From positions 62,001 through 126,000 of the forward strand of contig MU401455.1 in assembly GCA_022579005.1 (NCBI GenBank): a DNA stretch of 64,000 nt, in the 5' to 3' direction. Source of the stretch: Poronia punctata. Its lineage: Eukaryota > Ascomycota > Sordariomycetes > Xylariales > Xylariaceae. A program made the translations under genes and the position numbers. The notes beneath the pieces were generated by a model. It was not told where the DNA came from, ran no database searches, and saw only the letters and a program-made list of their open reading frames with translations. Position 1 is the first letter of the stretch, and the number at the start of each line of letters is the position of its first letter. Below, in pieces: positions 1 through 11,817 of the stretch.

Positions 1-1770
1 AGCCACTGGATCCCAATGGGGTGGAAATGAACGGTACCCAAGTTTGGGACAACGTGCTCAATATCACTGAAAACTACATCAAGAACGGCGATGTTATCCG
101 GCTCTACCATATACAGACCCACCGCCGTCTCCACTCCCACGATGTACGCCCCCCTGTCAGTGAGCAGGAGTGGCAGAACGAGGTCTCTGCGTATGGCTAC
201 GAAGGTTTCCCCGGCGATGCCAACGATCTATTCCGTGTTGAAATTGTCAAGAAACAATCCATTGCTGGCGCGGCCCGTGAACGGCTCCGGACTCTTGAGA
301 CCAAGTTCAGGCTTGTCCACATTATGACTGGTTGCGTCTTGTTCTCCCACAAGGTCAAGCTCCCTGAATGGGCATCTGAACAACAGGAAGTTACGTGCGC
401 GAAAGGCGGTACACTACCGAACAGCCTATGGTATATCGAGTCGAATTACCACCCGGCCCTCCCCAGTGATGCCGAAAGGGTCAACTACGTGAACCCCGGC
501 TTCTTTGGCAAGTTCTGGGAGTTGCAAAAGGTCATGTGGAAGACAAACGCCGGGTTGGTCGAGTCCCATGCATGGGATTCGCGCCCCGACTCTTGGCCCA
601 TCCTCCGTCGTGGTATCAACTTCTGGGGCAGAAACCACCGTCAGATCTACCTCATCGGCAACCCCCTTATTTGGTGGGCATCCACGGCCGCCGTAGTCGC
701 ATATGTCCTGTTCAAGGGCATCGCCGTCCTCCGTTGGCAGCGAAACTACAATGACTATTCGAACACTACCTTCAAGCGCTTTGACTACGAGGTCGGCACA
801 TTCGTACTTGGCTGGGCGTTGCATTACTTCCCCTTCTTCCTTATGGGGCGTCAACTCTTTTTGCATCATTATTTCCCAGCATTGTTCTTTGCCATTCTGG
901 CCCTCTGCCAGATTTATGATTTCGTCACGGCACGGTTCCCGATTCCCGGCGTCCGAGGAAACCCAATTGTCAACAAAGTCGGCGTATTAACCTTTATAGC
1001 TCTATCCGCCGTTGTCTTTGCGCTCTACGCTCCATTGGCTTACGGAAACGCCTGGACCAAGACAGAATGCCAACGAGTAAAACTCTTCGAGACTTGGGAC
1101 TGGGATTGCAACACATTTTTACAAAATGTAAGTATCCCTCCCCAAGGCATGCCATCGAGACAGAGGGGCTAGGCGATCGGTTTGTGGTGGTAGGCTGTGG
1201 CCCAGCTCTATTTTATAACGGTGCTATATGAAGATGTAAGCTAACGTCGAGAAGTACGAGGCTTACTCGGCGCTTGATATGAACCCTATCCCAAGTTCAA
1301 AGGCCGCGACCTTGGACAATCAACAGGCAGCGCCTGCCGCAGGTGATGGAAAGGATGGAAAGGATGGCGCAAATGGCGTGGTCTCGGGCGCACCCAAGTT
1401 CGAGCCCCAAGGGCAGAAAGTAATAGCACGTGAGGAGAAGGTCGAGTATCGAGACCAGGATGGCAACCTGCTAGACGAAGAGCAGGTCAAGGCTCTCGAG
1501 GGTAAAGTCGAGTTCAAAACAAGATACGAAACCAAGACTCGCGTGGTCGATGCCGAAGGCAACGAACTTGAGGTGTCTCCAGAAGAGCTTGCCGGTGCTG
1601 GAGTCGCCCCGCCACATCCAGATGTCGAGGGTGCCGACCGAGAGACCAAGCAACCTCGGGTCGACAGTGACGCTGTTCAAAAAGAGGTATCTCCTAGCAA
1701 AGACGGCGAAAAGGAAGCCGAGGAGTCGGCTCCCAAACCTGCCAGCGAAGGCAACGAGGCTACTGTTTGA
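1..1770 (+). CDS. Protein O-mannosyltransferase (PMT family, probably PMT1-like), 3' part
   Basis: PMT enzymes transfer mannose from dolichyl-phosphate-mannose to Ser/Thr of proteins entering the ER. The frame is open from base 3, so the N-terminal half lies off the left edge. The visible part starts in the lumenal MIR repeats (motifs NGDVIRLYH and FRLVHIMTGCVLFSH). It continues with NFWGRNHRQIYLIGNP and hydrophobic segments at about 654-734, 798-926 and 978-1046, including the family motif FFLMGRQLFLHHYFPA. Exon 1 ends at 1127 before GTAAGT. The intron runs to 1251 or 1254 (both acceptors keep frame), and the last exon ends in TGA at 1770. The tail of roughly 170 residues is hydrophilic and acidic, with EEKVEYRDQDGNLL. 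A long tail is what I expect of fungal PMT1-type rather than PMT2-type proteins; the subfamily is inferred, the family is secure. Confidence 0.9.
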
Positions 1771-3748
1771 TGCGCACCGACTTAAGTCTTAGCGGCACGA
1801 CTGACTAAAGCACTGTTAGCCAATTGTCAAAGTCTAGGCCGGTCTCCTGCCTGCATTTCGGGATGTGGAATATGTAATTTTCTTTGGTGTCTGTACACTA
1901 TACTATCTAATGAGCAATCACGGACGAAATCTTAGGGATGGGAAATGCGAACTGAAAAGACAAAAGATTGCGGGCGGCATATGAAGGCGGTTTACACCTT
2001 GAGCTTTACTATAAACGTTAGCAGCTGCGTATGCTAGCCAGCAAGATATTTTCTTTAATGTAACGCGATCCGAAACTGGGAAATCTCCACTTACTAATCA
2101 ATGAAGATGAGACTGAGTGACCCCTTGTTCGGATATGACTGTTAATATTTCTGCCGCCTAGGTTCTGAGCAACCACTTACACCAGGTAAGTCTGAGCTGG
2201 TACAAACAACAGGGCTAGCCAACTGAGGTAGCAAAAGTTATCAGTCCCCAAGTATTAAGCTCCATCACACTGCCATAGCCCCTTTACTTGAGCCGATGTG
2301 TACTGATAAATCAATTCAATATCGCAACTTACATGTTGGGTTTGAGTGAGTACGCCTTCTCGTTTGATCATATTCAGACTCAGTTGTGAAGTACGTTTTA
2401 CGATTATCCAGACATGTGACGTTGAGCGTATATCGGGCCGCTTTGTTGGGGTTGAGGGGTCTACGGTCAAGTGTTTCTCTGTCTATAACTGCTTCCTTGG
2501 CCAAAGTTGATTATTTAAATATAATAAAGCAATCTACACATATTACTGCATTGAGCACATATCATTCCCCCCCCTTTTCATCTCAGTGCTTGATATTTTA
2601 CTCAACGACTTTGATTCCATGGCGCATGGAATAGGGGGTCTACCTACCCTACCCAGCAATTACCCTCAGATTGACGCTACAGAGTTTGAACCATGGGTGA
2701 GTTATAAGTGCTTTGGAATACCAATACCAAGCCTTGCGCGTTGAACTTGTTTGTTTATATTTTTACCTTATGATAGAATGGTGTGCAGGCGACAAAGGGG
2801 GGAGGGGAGGGGGCGGGGGTTTAAGTCGCCAGCCCCATACTATCGGAAAGATTTCGACAAGAGCTATACGTGTGGTGTCAATCAGTAGCGTTCTTTCTTC
2901 GGGGTGTTATATCTGAATTTGTTCTTGTGAGAAGTTAGCCATAACAAGTAGTGTAATAGGTAGGTAACTGAAACTGAAGAAAGCGGCTATTTTTTGCGCC
3001 TGGTGGTAATTAGGGAGTCAAGTAAGCACTATGTGAAGAGAGAATACAATGTCCAATCCCCTATTTCCTTTGGGCAAGGACTCAGATTCTGATTTATTCT
3101 TCTTTTTTATGTCTATTACGGTTCCGGTCCCGGTAAGCCTAGCAACGTGTACAGACCGGCACCGCCACCTACGTGTACAGGCCAGGTCTACACCGACACG
3201 CCTATATAAGTAGATACAGGAGACCTCTGCTTCTCTGAGAAACCCTTCTCTCCTTGTGCAATAACAATAAGTCATTACGGACTCTCCACGGCAGCGTAGA
3301 CTGTGACAATGTTCGTCATTGGGAATAGTGATACCCGACACCGTTAGGTCACGAAACAGAGAAAATCGAGGAAAGACATGAAACCCATAAACGATTATTC
3401 ATGAAGAAAATAAACTCCTATTTGGCTTTTGGGGAACATCGTATCCTACAACAGCATGCACTATCCTCTTACATGGGATCTAAAAATCACAATACCGGCT
3501 TTTCTTTGTCAGCTACGAATTAATTGTCAAAGGGGTAGGTATTCTATGGGCCGTTCAAGGGCATCGCATTCCAGTACCTTCAACGCAAAGATATTTGATT
3601 CACAGGTTCTTCATTTATTCGGTTTCGCAAGCCAATTTAGGGGGGTATAAATTTATTTAGCATCAACCACTATGTGGTCAGTCAGTGAGTCAGTCAGTCT
3701 ACTTATCTACACCAGTCTATCTTGTCAAGTCATCTATCCGTAGGTACT
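1771..3748. other. Gene-free interval between PMT and the His-rich repeat gene
   Basis: About 2 kb with only short chance reading frames. It holds a G-rich run near 2798-2819, a TATATAA word near 3203 and GTCAGT-type short repeats near 3678-3700. Nothing here supports a gene. Confidence 0.5.
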
Positions 3749-4621
3749 CTATCGGTTTCGGCCAACCTGTGAAATGGAATCACATGGCGAGAGAGTCGAT
3801 TCGTCCTCTTCGCGAATCCGTTGGTGTCCGTGTAAGGGAGCACCTTGAGAACGTCTTTGAAGGGCGCGGCTTCCACCTCCACCGCTATGGTGGCTGCCAC
3901 TATGATGGCTTCTGGGCGGTTCCAGTTGGTGGACCGAGTTTCTGTGGCTTCCGCCGCTATGGTGGCTGCTAGGCGGTTCTTCGTAGATGGGGTTTATGTG
4001 GCTTCTACTACTGTGATGGCTTCCACTGTGGCGACTTCCACTATGATGGCTTCCGCTGTGGTGGCTTCCGCTATGATGGCTTCCAGGCGGTTCTAACTGG
4101 TGGACGGAGTTTCTGTGGCTTCCACCGCTGTGATGACTTCCACTGTGGTGGCTTCCGCTGTGACGACTTGCGCTATGATGGCTTCCGCTATGATGACTTC
4201 TGGGCGGCTCTTCGTGGACAGAGTTTCTGTGACTTCCGCTGCTATGATGGCTTCCGCTATGATGACTTCTGGGCGGTTCTTCGTGGACGGAGTTTCTATG
4301 ACTTCCACTGTGATGACTACCGCTGTGATGGCTACCGCCGTCGGGATGACTCCTAGGAATGTCTTGGTGAGCAGAGTTTCTATGGCTTCCGCCACTATGA
4401 TGACTTACACCGCTATGATGACTCCCACTAGGTCTCTGACCGTCACGTTCCCGACGGCTGCTGCCACTTCCATAGGTGTCGATACTGCTATCACTGGCGC
4501 GAGTCGTAGAACGTCTTTTGGATTCCTGGAATACAACCCCGTCCTCGGATTTCTTGACCTTGCTCGTGGGTCTGCCGCCAGCGGCATACTTCATGAAGCT
4601 GAGGGCTGCGTTGCTAGGCAT
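3749..4621 (-). CDS. His/Ser-rich tandem-repeat protein, unknown function
   Basis: Single-exon frame of 290 codons, ATG at 4621 in the context CAAAAATG, TAG at 3749. Residues 1 to about 65 are ordinary basic, hydrophilic sequence (starts MPSNAALSFMKYAAGG). The middle, about residues 66-245, is built from the pentapeptide SHHSG in variable copy number. About six diverged copies of a longer unit of the type SHRNSVHEEPPRSHHSG interrupt it. The C-terminal 40 residues are non-repetitive and charged. There is no signal peptide or membrane segment, so an intracellular disordered protein is likely. The His pairs could bind metal ions, which is inference. A TATA-like word at 4761-4771 and a CA/CT-rich leader precede the ATG, as expected of a fungal promoter. 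The repeat DNA also leaves long frames open on the + strand (4100-4627); these lack a comparable leader. I recognise no family. Confidence 0.7.
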   Translation of the reverse strand: MPSNAALSFMKYAAGGRPTSKVKKSEDGVVFQESKRRSTTRASDSSIDTYGSGSSRRERDGQRPSGSHHSGVSHHSGGSHRNSAHQDIPRSHPDGGSHHSGSHHSGSHRNSVHEEPPRSHHSGSHHSSGSHRNSVHEEPPRSHHSGSHHSASRHSGSHHSGSHHSGGSHRNSVHQLEPPGSHHSGSHHSGSHHSGSRHSGSHHSSRSHINPIYEEPPSSHHSGGSHRNSVHQLEPPRSHHSGSHHSGGGGSRALQRRSQGAPLHGHQRIREEDESTLSPCDSISQVGRNR

Positions 4622-4760
4622 TTTTGATGATTTATGTTTGCTTTTTGTTGTTGGTGAGGTGGTTGGATGGTGCAGGGTTGTTGTTGTTCGTCGAGGAATG
4701 TAATTTGGTAGGTGTGCTTGATGTCCGGGCCAACAATAGGTAAGTAGGAGAAGAAAAGCA

Positions 4761-4771
4761 GGGTTTATATC
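4761..4771 (-). promoter_or_regulatory. Probable TATA element of the His-rich repeat gene
   Basis: Read on the minus strand this is GATATAAACCC, about 140 nt before the ATG at 4621. Pyrimidine- and CAA-rich leader sequence follows. Position and context support it; there is no experimental evidence. Confidence 0.45.
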
Positions 4772-7713
4772 TTGTTCTGGCGGGAAACCATTCCCTTCTT
4801 TCTTTTATCCATCGTTTCGAGGGACGTCAACATTCTGTGATTGTTTCGTTGTTCCGTCTCGTTGTTGGCCATGACGAACGTTTTCCTTGTTCACGAAACT
4901 ATCTTTCTGTCTGATACGTTCCTCGAGGAAGAACCCGCAAACTTGGGACACACGTCCATTCTTTACCGTTGCCGCCTTTGTTTCTCCTGTGGGAATAAAG
5001 AATGTGGTTCACATACCATCGCATTGTTGGCTCTCAACTTTCTACCACAAGGGATGGAAAGGGGGGAGTTGGACGGACAAGAGTGACGAAGAAAGACACA
5101 AAGGAAAAAAGTAGTGAGTTAAGAAATGTTGCAAAGTTTCATCAATCTATTGTCTTTACTAATCAGATTATCAGTGCGACACCGATAGTTAAGGGTTCCC
5201 GTAACTTCATGGGTGTCTCTTTAGCCCTATGGGCTGTGTGTGTGTCCTTTCTTCTTTAATGTCGGTTCAGGCTTTGCGCCGGCATCGATTTTATTGTTAA
5301 AACCATCGATTGTTTCGAAGAGACTGTCCAAATTCCTAGCTTAGTTAATCCGAGCCTGGTCGTATCAAGACCCCTTCGACGTCAAGAATGCGTCGAGGCT
5401 CTCTTAGAAATCGGGAGGAGGCCTTGAAAATTGACGGTCGCGGTTGTCTCGGAGGTCTTTCGGAACGTCTAGCTTACTTCTTTTCCGGCCCGTAACTTAC
5501 TAAACTTTACAGCTATCGTCTAAGAACTCGATGTACTGGCCTCGATGCACTCCGGTGTGTTTATTGATAGGTTTATGGTCGGTTTATAGTTCCGCAGTGC
5601 GGGCTTACCTGCCTGATGTTTTGGATGATTACCTGTTATGTGCAAGTGGCCCCGGACAGGTCGCGGCTAGTCTGGTCGAAGAGTCTATGGAAACATAACA
5701 GTCCATGCCCGGACAAGCCTGCAGCTGGGGATGTGTACGAATACTTGCGTCCAACCATACGTACCTCGCAACGCAGTCGCACGCAAAGTAGTTTGGATTC
5801 ATGGTACGAAATACCTACGTTAGGATCAATACCTAGCGTGTCTCTGTAAGGAGTACTTCAGAGTCCATAGCAGCGGTTTTGTATAACATCTCGAGTACTG
5901 CCGCCTTGTTACTCACCTTCACTCCTAACTCTGTTCACTTTTGCACATCTCACTCACGAATCACTCACTAGTCCAGTGTAAGTATAGCGCCGGACCCGGG
6001 TTGTGTGACGGCGACTGCCCAGATATCGATGGAGTGCGTAACAGACTTTGTATAGTTGCGCTTTCTACCTATTAAATAGACTAGGATCCCTAGGATAGCC
6101 CAATTCTAACCATACAGTCTTTGACAGCAGCATTCCATGTGAGTCTTGTCAGACTTGAAGCCATATTGGACTGTGTGCTTGCCTGTCCAATTAGTCCTAC
6201 TTACCTACATAACCCCCACACACATAGATAGACGTTCCAGAGGCCAGCACCTGGCCTACTTACAAATGTGGTTTCATGACCTTCGCTATGATACAATTAG
6301 GTGTCGTGGCAGGTATTTGAAACTGTTATGAAGGGAGTCAGAGATCCTATCACTGGCACATGATACATCCAAAGCAAAAACCCGACCTTTTTTACTTGGT
6401 GAGTCCGCTAGGCCAACTGGCAACAACAAAGAGCAGAAATGGAAGGAAGAGAATGGGTATTTAGCCCATAAATATCTACATCTAGCCTAGCGTACACCAC
6501 CAGATCGAGCTAAAACAGTAAAACTCATAGGGTCTACGCCCTATAAGGTTAGGCCCTAAACTAGCTCCTGTTTTACAGAACCAAAAGGTGCCAGATCTAG
6601 CTAAGCACGTACGAGTACAGGGTCCGATTTCAATCGCAATCTTCTTTTCCGCAACCATTTCTTAAATCCAGCTCGTCGGGGAGGCCAATCATTCCTTTCT
6701 ACGTACACCTTCACGTACCGCTGAACATTGAATTATCGATACCATTGACCTTACGAAGGCCTATTTAAAGTGCACCGGTTGTTTAGCGGGGGCAGGATGA
6801 TCCAGTCCTTGCCCTGCGACAGCTGAACTGTCAAACTTGAGACGCCAGAGTCCCTTTGCGGCTTTGCCTGTGTCGTTCCCGTGACTCTTAAGGATGTTCA
6901 CTACGGTAATTCCACAGTGATACATGCCAGTAAGTTCAGACAGGGACAGAAGACCATTATTGATGAGTGAGTATGTACCAAGATCATAGCATCTGCAGCC
7001 AGACACAAGAGCAACCGCGAGAGGACCTAGGAAGCGATGGCGAGACTTGTAGTCAAGGCCAGACTGGAGTCCAGGGTTAAAGCCATCTTTACCGGCATGT
7101 GGGTTTCAAGTCCCCGACCCTACTCGGGGTATAACGAGATACCGGTACGTCATGGCCTGCTCACCGGGAGGCTGGGGGCTTCCTCTCTCTAAAACTCGAC
7201 CCGTGGGACGCTGGTTCCTTCCTCTTGATGTCTCATGCCGACTTTTCCCTTTTCACTACTCTTAATCTAAAAGAGTACGATGCTTAACTATCAAACTCTG
7301 GTATACTGAACCATAGTTTAATTATGACGAGTATTCAAAGTCTACGGGTAACTCGAGATTATCTCCATGGCCATACCGTCTCAGTTTGGTAAGTCAAGGG
7401 TAAGGGCTGCCAAACCAGGGGTGCCCCGCCAATTCTCATGATTAATAATATCAAGGATGTCTTTAAGCTCAGTATGCGCCAATCATGCTACAACTGAGCG
7501 TCAGGAACGTTTTTCCTTCAAAATTTATGATCTATCTCACTTAATCAAAATGTTTTAGACCCCAAAAACAACGCAAAAACGAATCGGACAGACGGTTTCT
7601 CAACATTTACCAGTCGTCCTGCAATGATCCAATAGACTACAGTATAGGTCTTCCGGTCCCCTATACACGTCATATACAACTCTCGGAGCCGCTGACGTCC
7701 AGTGCATCTCTAG
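4772..7713. other. Gene-free interval downstream of Argonaute
   Basis: About 2.9 kb without convincing coding sequence. Short frames at 4841-5259, 5616-5849 and 6146-6331 show no family resemblance, no shared splice logic and stop quickly. No terminal repeats or transposase-like sequence were seen. Confidence 0.5.
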
Positions 7714-10060
7714 TTAGATGTAAAACATGGTATCCTCCAGCTTCCGATGGACAGCAATGGCTTTCTGAAGCCTCTGTAGCTCCCCCACGGCCAACCCCTC
7801 ATCATGGGTCTTACCGGGGGTGGTGACGGCGTTGATGAGGTATCGCCGGCCACGCTCACATAGGATGTCGGCATAGTACGCGGGCGTGCAATAACTGACC
7901 GATCGAGTCGCGCGGCCGAACATGTAGGAAAGAGCGTGCGTCATCCTCTCCAAGCTGTCTGCCGGGTTTGGCTGGGCCGTGAACACCTCGTCCTGCAACA
8001 CGACATAATGCGCCGGTCTCGCAGTGCCCTTGATGGCGGCGTGGCTCTGGAGGTAGAAGTCCCAGATACCCTCCCCAGTCACGTCCTTGTCGATCAAGGT
8101 ACCTGGGTGCGGGTTGCCGTTCATGTCGCAATCTTTGGGATCCGTTGGGTAGAAACGCGTGTGGTGGCGCTTGCCGGCGACCACGAGTGTAATCTTGGGT
8201 TTGTAGTGCTTCGTGCTGACTTGAGCGCATGCGGCCAGGATCTGAGGAAGCTCTTTGTCTAGGACGAGTTTATATTGGCCTTCCGACACACCGTCGCGGT
8301 ATATGATGATGTTCTCGGGGAAATCAGCGTGTTTACCCATACTACGCCAGAGTTCTAGTCTGGTCCTCATCATTTCCTTCAGGTTGGCAACCATCTCTTC
8401 GCGGCCTTGTTGGACCTTTAGAATGCCTGGCCATTGACCCAGACTGCTGTCAATGGTGGCCACCACGCCTGCCACGCTGGGGATCTTGGCAGAAGAGCCG
8501 GGAGAGGGGTGCGTCACGTCGATTCCGACAATCATTGTCTTTCCCTCTTGGATGAACTGGAGAGACGATTTGCCGACACTGTGGTTGTTTCCTCCGAGCT
8601 TCAGGTTCACCTTGAGGGCAATATTACCCAGATAGGCCTTGTCGACCCTTTCGATTTTGGAACGCAAGGCGCATATGGTCCGGATGCCGTATTTCTGGTC
8701 GGCCAACTTCTTGACCTTGTTATAAAATACCGACGCATTATTCGGCAGTATGACGAAGAGAATCTGGGTAGTTTCGGCCGCCTCCTTGATAATGGCCTCG
8801 ATCTGGTTATTGTTTCGTGCGTCTGTTGACCATGTGCGCTGCTTCCCTTGTTGTATCGGAATACCCAACGCGTTGAGAGCCGTGGCCAACTCCCTTTCAA
8901 TCTTGCTCCGCTTGGCCTGCTCATCGTTGCCCGCCGGGCGCGCAAGGACATAAAATACCCCCCAGTTATGTGAGCCTGTGGTGGTCTTCTCAAGTTTTAA
9001 GATACCCCCCTGGGCCTGTAGGTACCAGCTACCAGAAGCTGGAAAACCTTTGGGTCGCACGCCATTGCGATATTCGATCGACGGGGCACCAAGCAATCTG
9101 CCGCGAGCCGCGATGACCTTTTGGCCTATTTTAAGATCTAATTCTTTCTGGACAGTCATATTAGCCCTATGCACTAGGATAGAAAGGCTGGCAAAGACTT
9201 ACCAGCAGCGGCGTGTGCGTATAAATTTTTGTCTGGTTGTCGTAGACATAGTACGACATCGTCCCGCCTGATTCGATCACCTTCAGGTTTTCCTCAGGCT
9301 TTCGTACCGAAAAGTTTATTATCTCCTTTGTTTGCGTTGCATCGAGCACATGTTTGGCAATCTGTCCAGGCATGATTTTGCCTACTGATGACGGTAAGTA
9401 CGTCGGCTTTAGCTTTGTCCCCACGTTTACGACGTAGCCATCAGTCTCCTTGTTGTATTCTGTCGCCGTGGTCAGTTCCGGAACAAGACGCTATCAGAGT
9501 GGCACCACTTACTTTTCTTGAAGTAATCGTATACCGTGATATATCCTCCTCGACCAGGGGCATCTTCTAACCAAAACTTGACATCCCTAGGCCCGGGGAG
9601 ATCCGAAGAAACCATCGGCCGGTGCTGATCATTTACCGACCCGTCGTCTTTCGCAGCTAATGCCGAGACGGTCTTGATTTGCTGTATCGCCTGACCATTG
9701 CCACTCTTCTCCGCGGGGAGATACGTAAGCGCAACCCTGACCTTGCGGATATAACGGTTGATCTCTTCAACAGGCAATCTTGCAAGACCATTTATGAAGC
9801 TGCCGAGCGGCTGTTCCTTGTAGAATACGGCGGTGGTGTTGTTCACGTTTAACCGCAGCTGGCCACCTACGACGCGAAGACTGGTGAAAAAGCCACGCTT
9901 GGCGCAAAGCCCGCCGCCAAGGTCTTGACCATCCCCCATTTTGACAAACCTTCGAGAAGGGCCAACAGTGATGAATTTACGATTTGCCTTGATTTCATGG
10001 CTAATCCAGAGATTGAGCGTCTGGATATAGACTTGCTCGGAATGGCCGAGGGCACTTGAG

Positions 10061-10093
<33 letters not shown>

Positions 10094-10533
10094 TCTCTGA
10101 GCTGATGGGCAAAGTTGCCCAGGTCGATGGACTGCTTGTACGTGATAGTAACTGTGTATTCTGGGTCTTTAGGGCCAGGCATCCCTCTGTCCTCATCGTA
10201 GTATTTGACTTTGACAGATTTTTGGCCCAGGTTTGTCACTAAGAACAACTGAGAGACGAAATCGGATACCGGAACATGGCTCGCTTTTGCCCTTTGCAGG
10301 AAAAGTGTGATGACCTGGGCGCGCTTCTTGCCCTTTACCTCGGGCTCGATCTCGATCTCGTGTCGGTAGATCATCTTGTCGCGGTTGAGGTCCCATTTTA
10401 TAGGGAAGTAGTTGGTTCTGAGTTGGATTTTCCTGCCAGATGTGCCGTAGCCTGGCCGGGCAGGCAACCTTTCTCCCAGGCTGGTAGAGGCCAGGGCCTG
10501 GGTTAAGTCGCCAACATCTGTCCACAGTGACAT
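7714..10533 (-). CDS. Argonaute, slicer-competent by sequence (QDE-2-like)
   Basis: Binds small RNAs and cleaves matching transcripts in RNA silencing. Exons read 10533-9513, 9459-9203 and 9147-7714, with introns of 53 and 55 nt; both junctions keep frame and give 903 residues. The order is N domain, a Ser tract at residues 148-160, a linker with RGFFTSLRVV, PAZ (about 250-400, with YLPSSVGKIMPGQ), MID (about 480-610) and PIWI (about 615-880). The DEDH tetrad is present: D636 in VGIDVTHP, E677, D711 in IIYRDGVSEGQ and H806 in RPAHYVVLQDE. Of the MID residues that hold the guide 5' phosphate in human AGO2, Y568, K572, K605 and K609 are kept, but Ile584 stands where Gln545 would align. A TATA-like word lies 160 nt upstream of the ATG. 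Whether it is the quelling or the meiotic-silencing paralogue needs a tree. Confidence 0.95.
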
Positions 10534-10690
10534 GGTGATAATTTGGTGTATAATATGCGGTAGGTCTTGCTAAATGTGTGCTTGATAATGTGTGGGTGGA
10601 TAGCCGAGTGGTAAGATGATATGATAAATAACTAGGTAACTTGGGGAAGAGAACGAAAGAGGACAGAATCTAGGAAGGGAAAGGGGCTTG

Positions 10691-10700
10691 CTTTTATAGA
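10691..10700 (-). promoter_or_regulatory. Probable TATA element of the Argonaute gene
   Basis: Minus-strand word TCTATAAAAG about 160 nt before the Argonaute ATG at 10533. It is a good TATA match in the right place; not proven. Confidence 0.45.
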
Positions 10701-11817
10701 CAAGAATTCCACAGACGTTGGTTTGGATGAATACCAGTCACTTTCTCCGGTATTACGGGTTGACAGGCATTCCTCCTGTATAGCAAGCAGTAGACATTAC
10801 TAAAAGAGTATATCGAACCCTCTCACAAGGCTAGGCCTGTCATAAATCGGTATCACCAAGTAGCGGAAGCAGTGACTGGAATGGGGGAGGGTTTTACTCA
10901 GAGATTTGTCCTTTTGAATCAACAACAGCCGTGGTGACGACTCAACATAGATCGTTGACTATATCGCATCATGTGCCATCATTTCATGGAAGACGGACAT
11001 CCAAAGCGGTCTGGATATGTGTAAGCTGTCTTACTGGTACATAAAGAAGAAGGAAAAAACACCAGTTTCACACATTCCTATCTCCATTCCCGATTCCGCT
11101 AACAAAGGTACACTGGTTTGCAAAGGTGGATAGTATATTAGTACGTGGCATGTATTACGGATATATATACGCGCAAAGATGACTAGGGGAACCATGCTTC
11201 TTTTTCTTGACGCTTTCGTCAACCGTCAACCTGTCCCTTTAGAGAGAAAACTCCAGTCAGTGTAAAACTCGCTGCCCAGGAAACAAGAATTCGTTTATTG
11301 AGTCGACCTAGAAGCTAGAGGATGCGCATTAACACGATGTACAGGCCATGAAATAATACTCTTTGAATCATCGCTGTGTCTGATACTTTAGGTAACATAT
11401 CACATTTCATGTATTGTTGCCAACCAGGTCATGGATAAGAGGGATATTCTGTTAGCGGGGTCGTGACCTACTCATTTGGTCATAACCGCAAGTGACCATG
11501 AATACTCCGTTCAGAAGTTCACTGTGTTTTGGGTATTTGCGCCTTTGCGTTCCCTCATCATAAGAGGCTCTGCGACTGTTTTGTACGAGTTGAAATTGTA
11601 TGGCGTTCTGTCAATACACCGTGTAAATGTTTCTGCTGACTCATCAAAAATCCCCCGCAGTTCTGCCGTTCCTGACCGCCTCCTATATGTGTCCGATTAG
11701 CGGTACCTGGGTACCCGGTCGTGAGTCTTGCCCCTCCAAGTACCTAAAGCTTTCCCTCGGAATTTGGGTACGAGATATTCACACATTTCTGACTCATCGT
11801 AGCAGAAGCATCAAACC
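10701..11817. other. Intergenic region between divergent Argonaute and FRS2
   Basis: About 1.1 kb between two divergent genes, so it should contain both promoters. I see no open frame of note and no clear TATA for FRS2. Confidence 0.45.

Noticed and set aside
3203..3345. TATATAA word followed by an ATG at about 3308
   Set aside because: The frame stops after 12 codons and no intron rescues a plausible protein.
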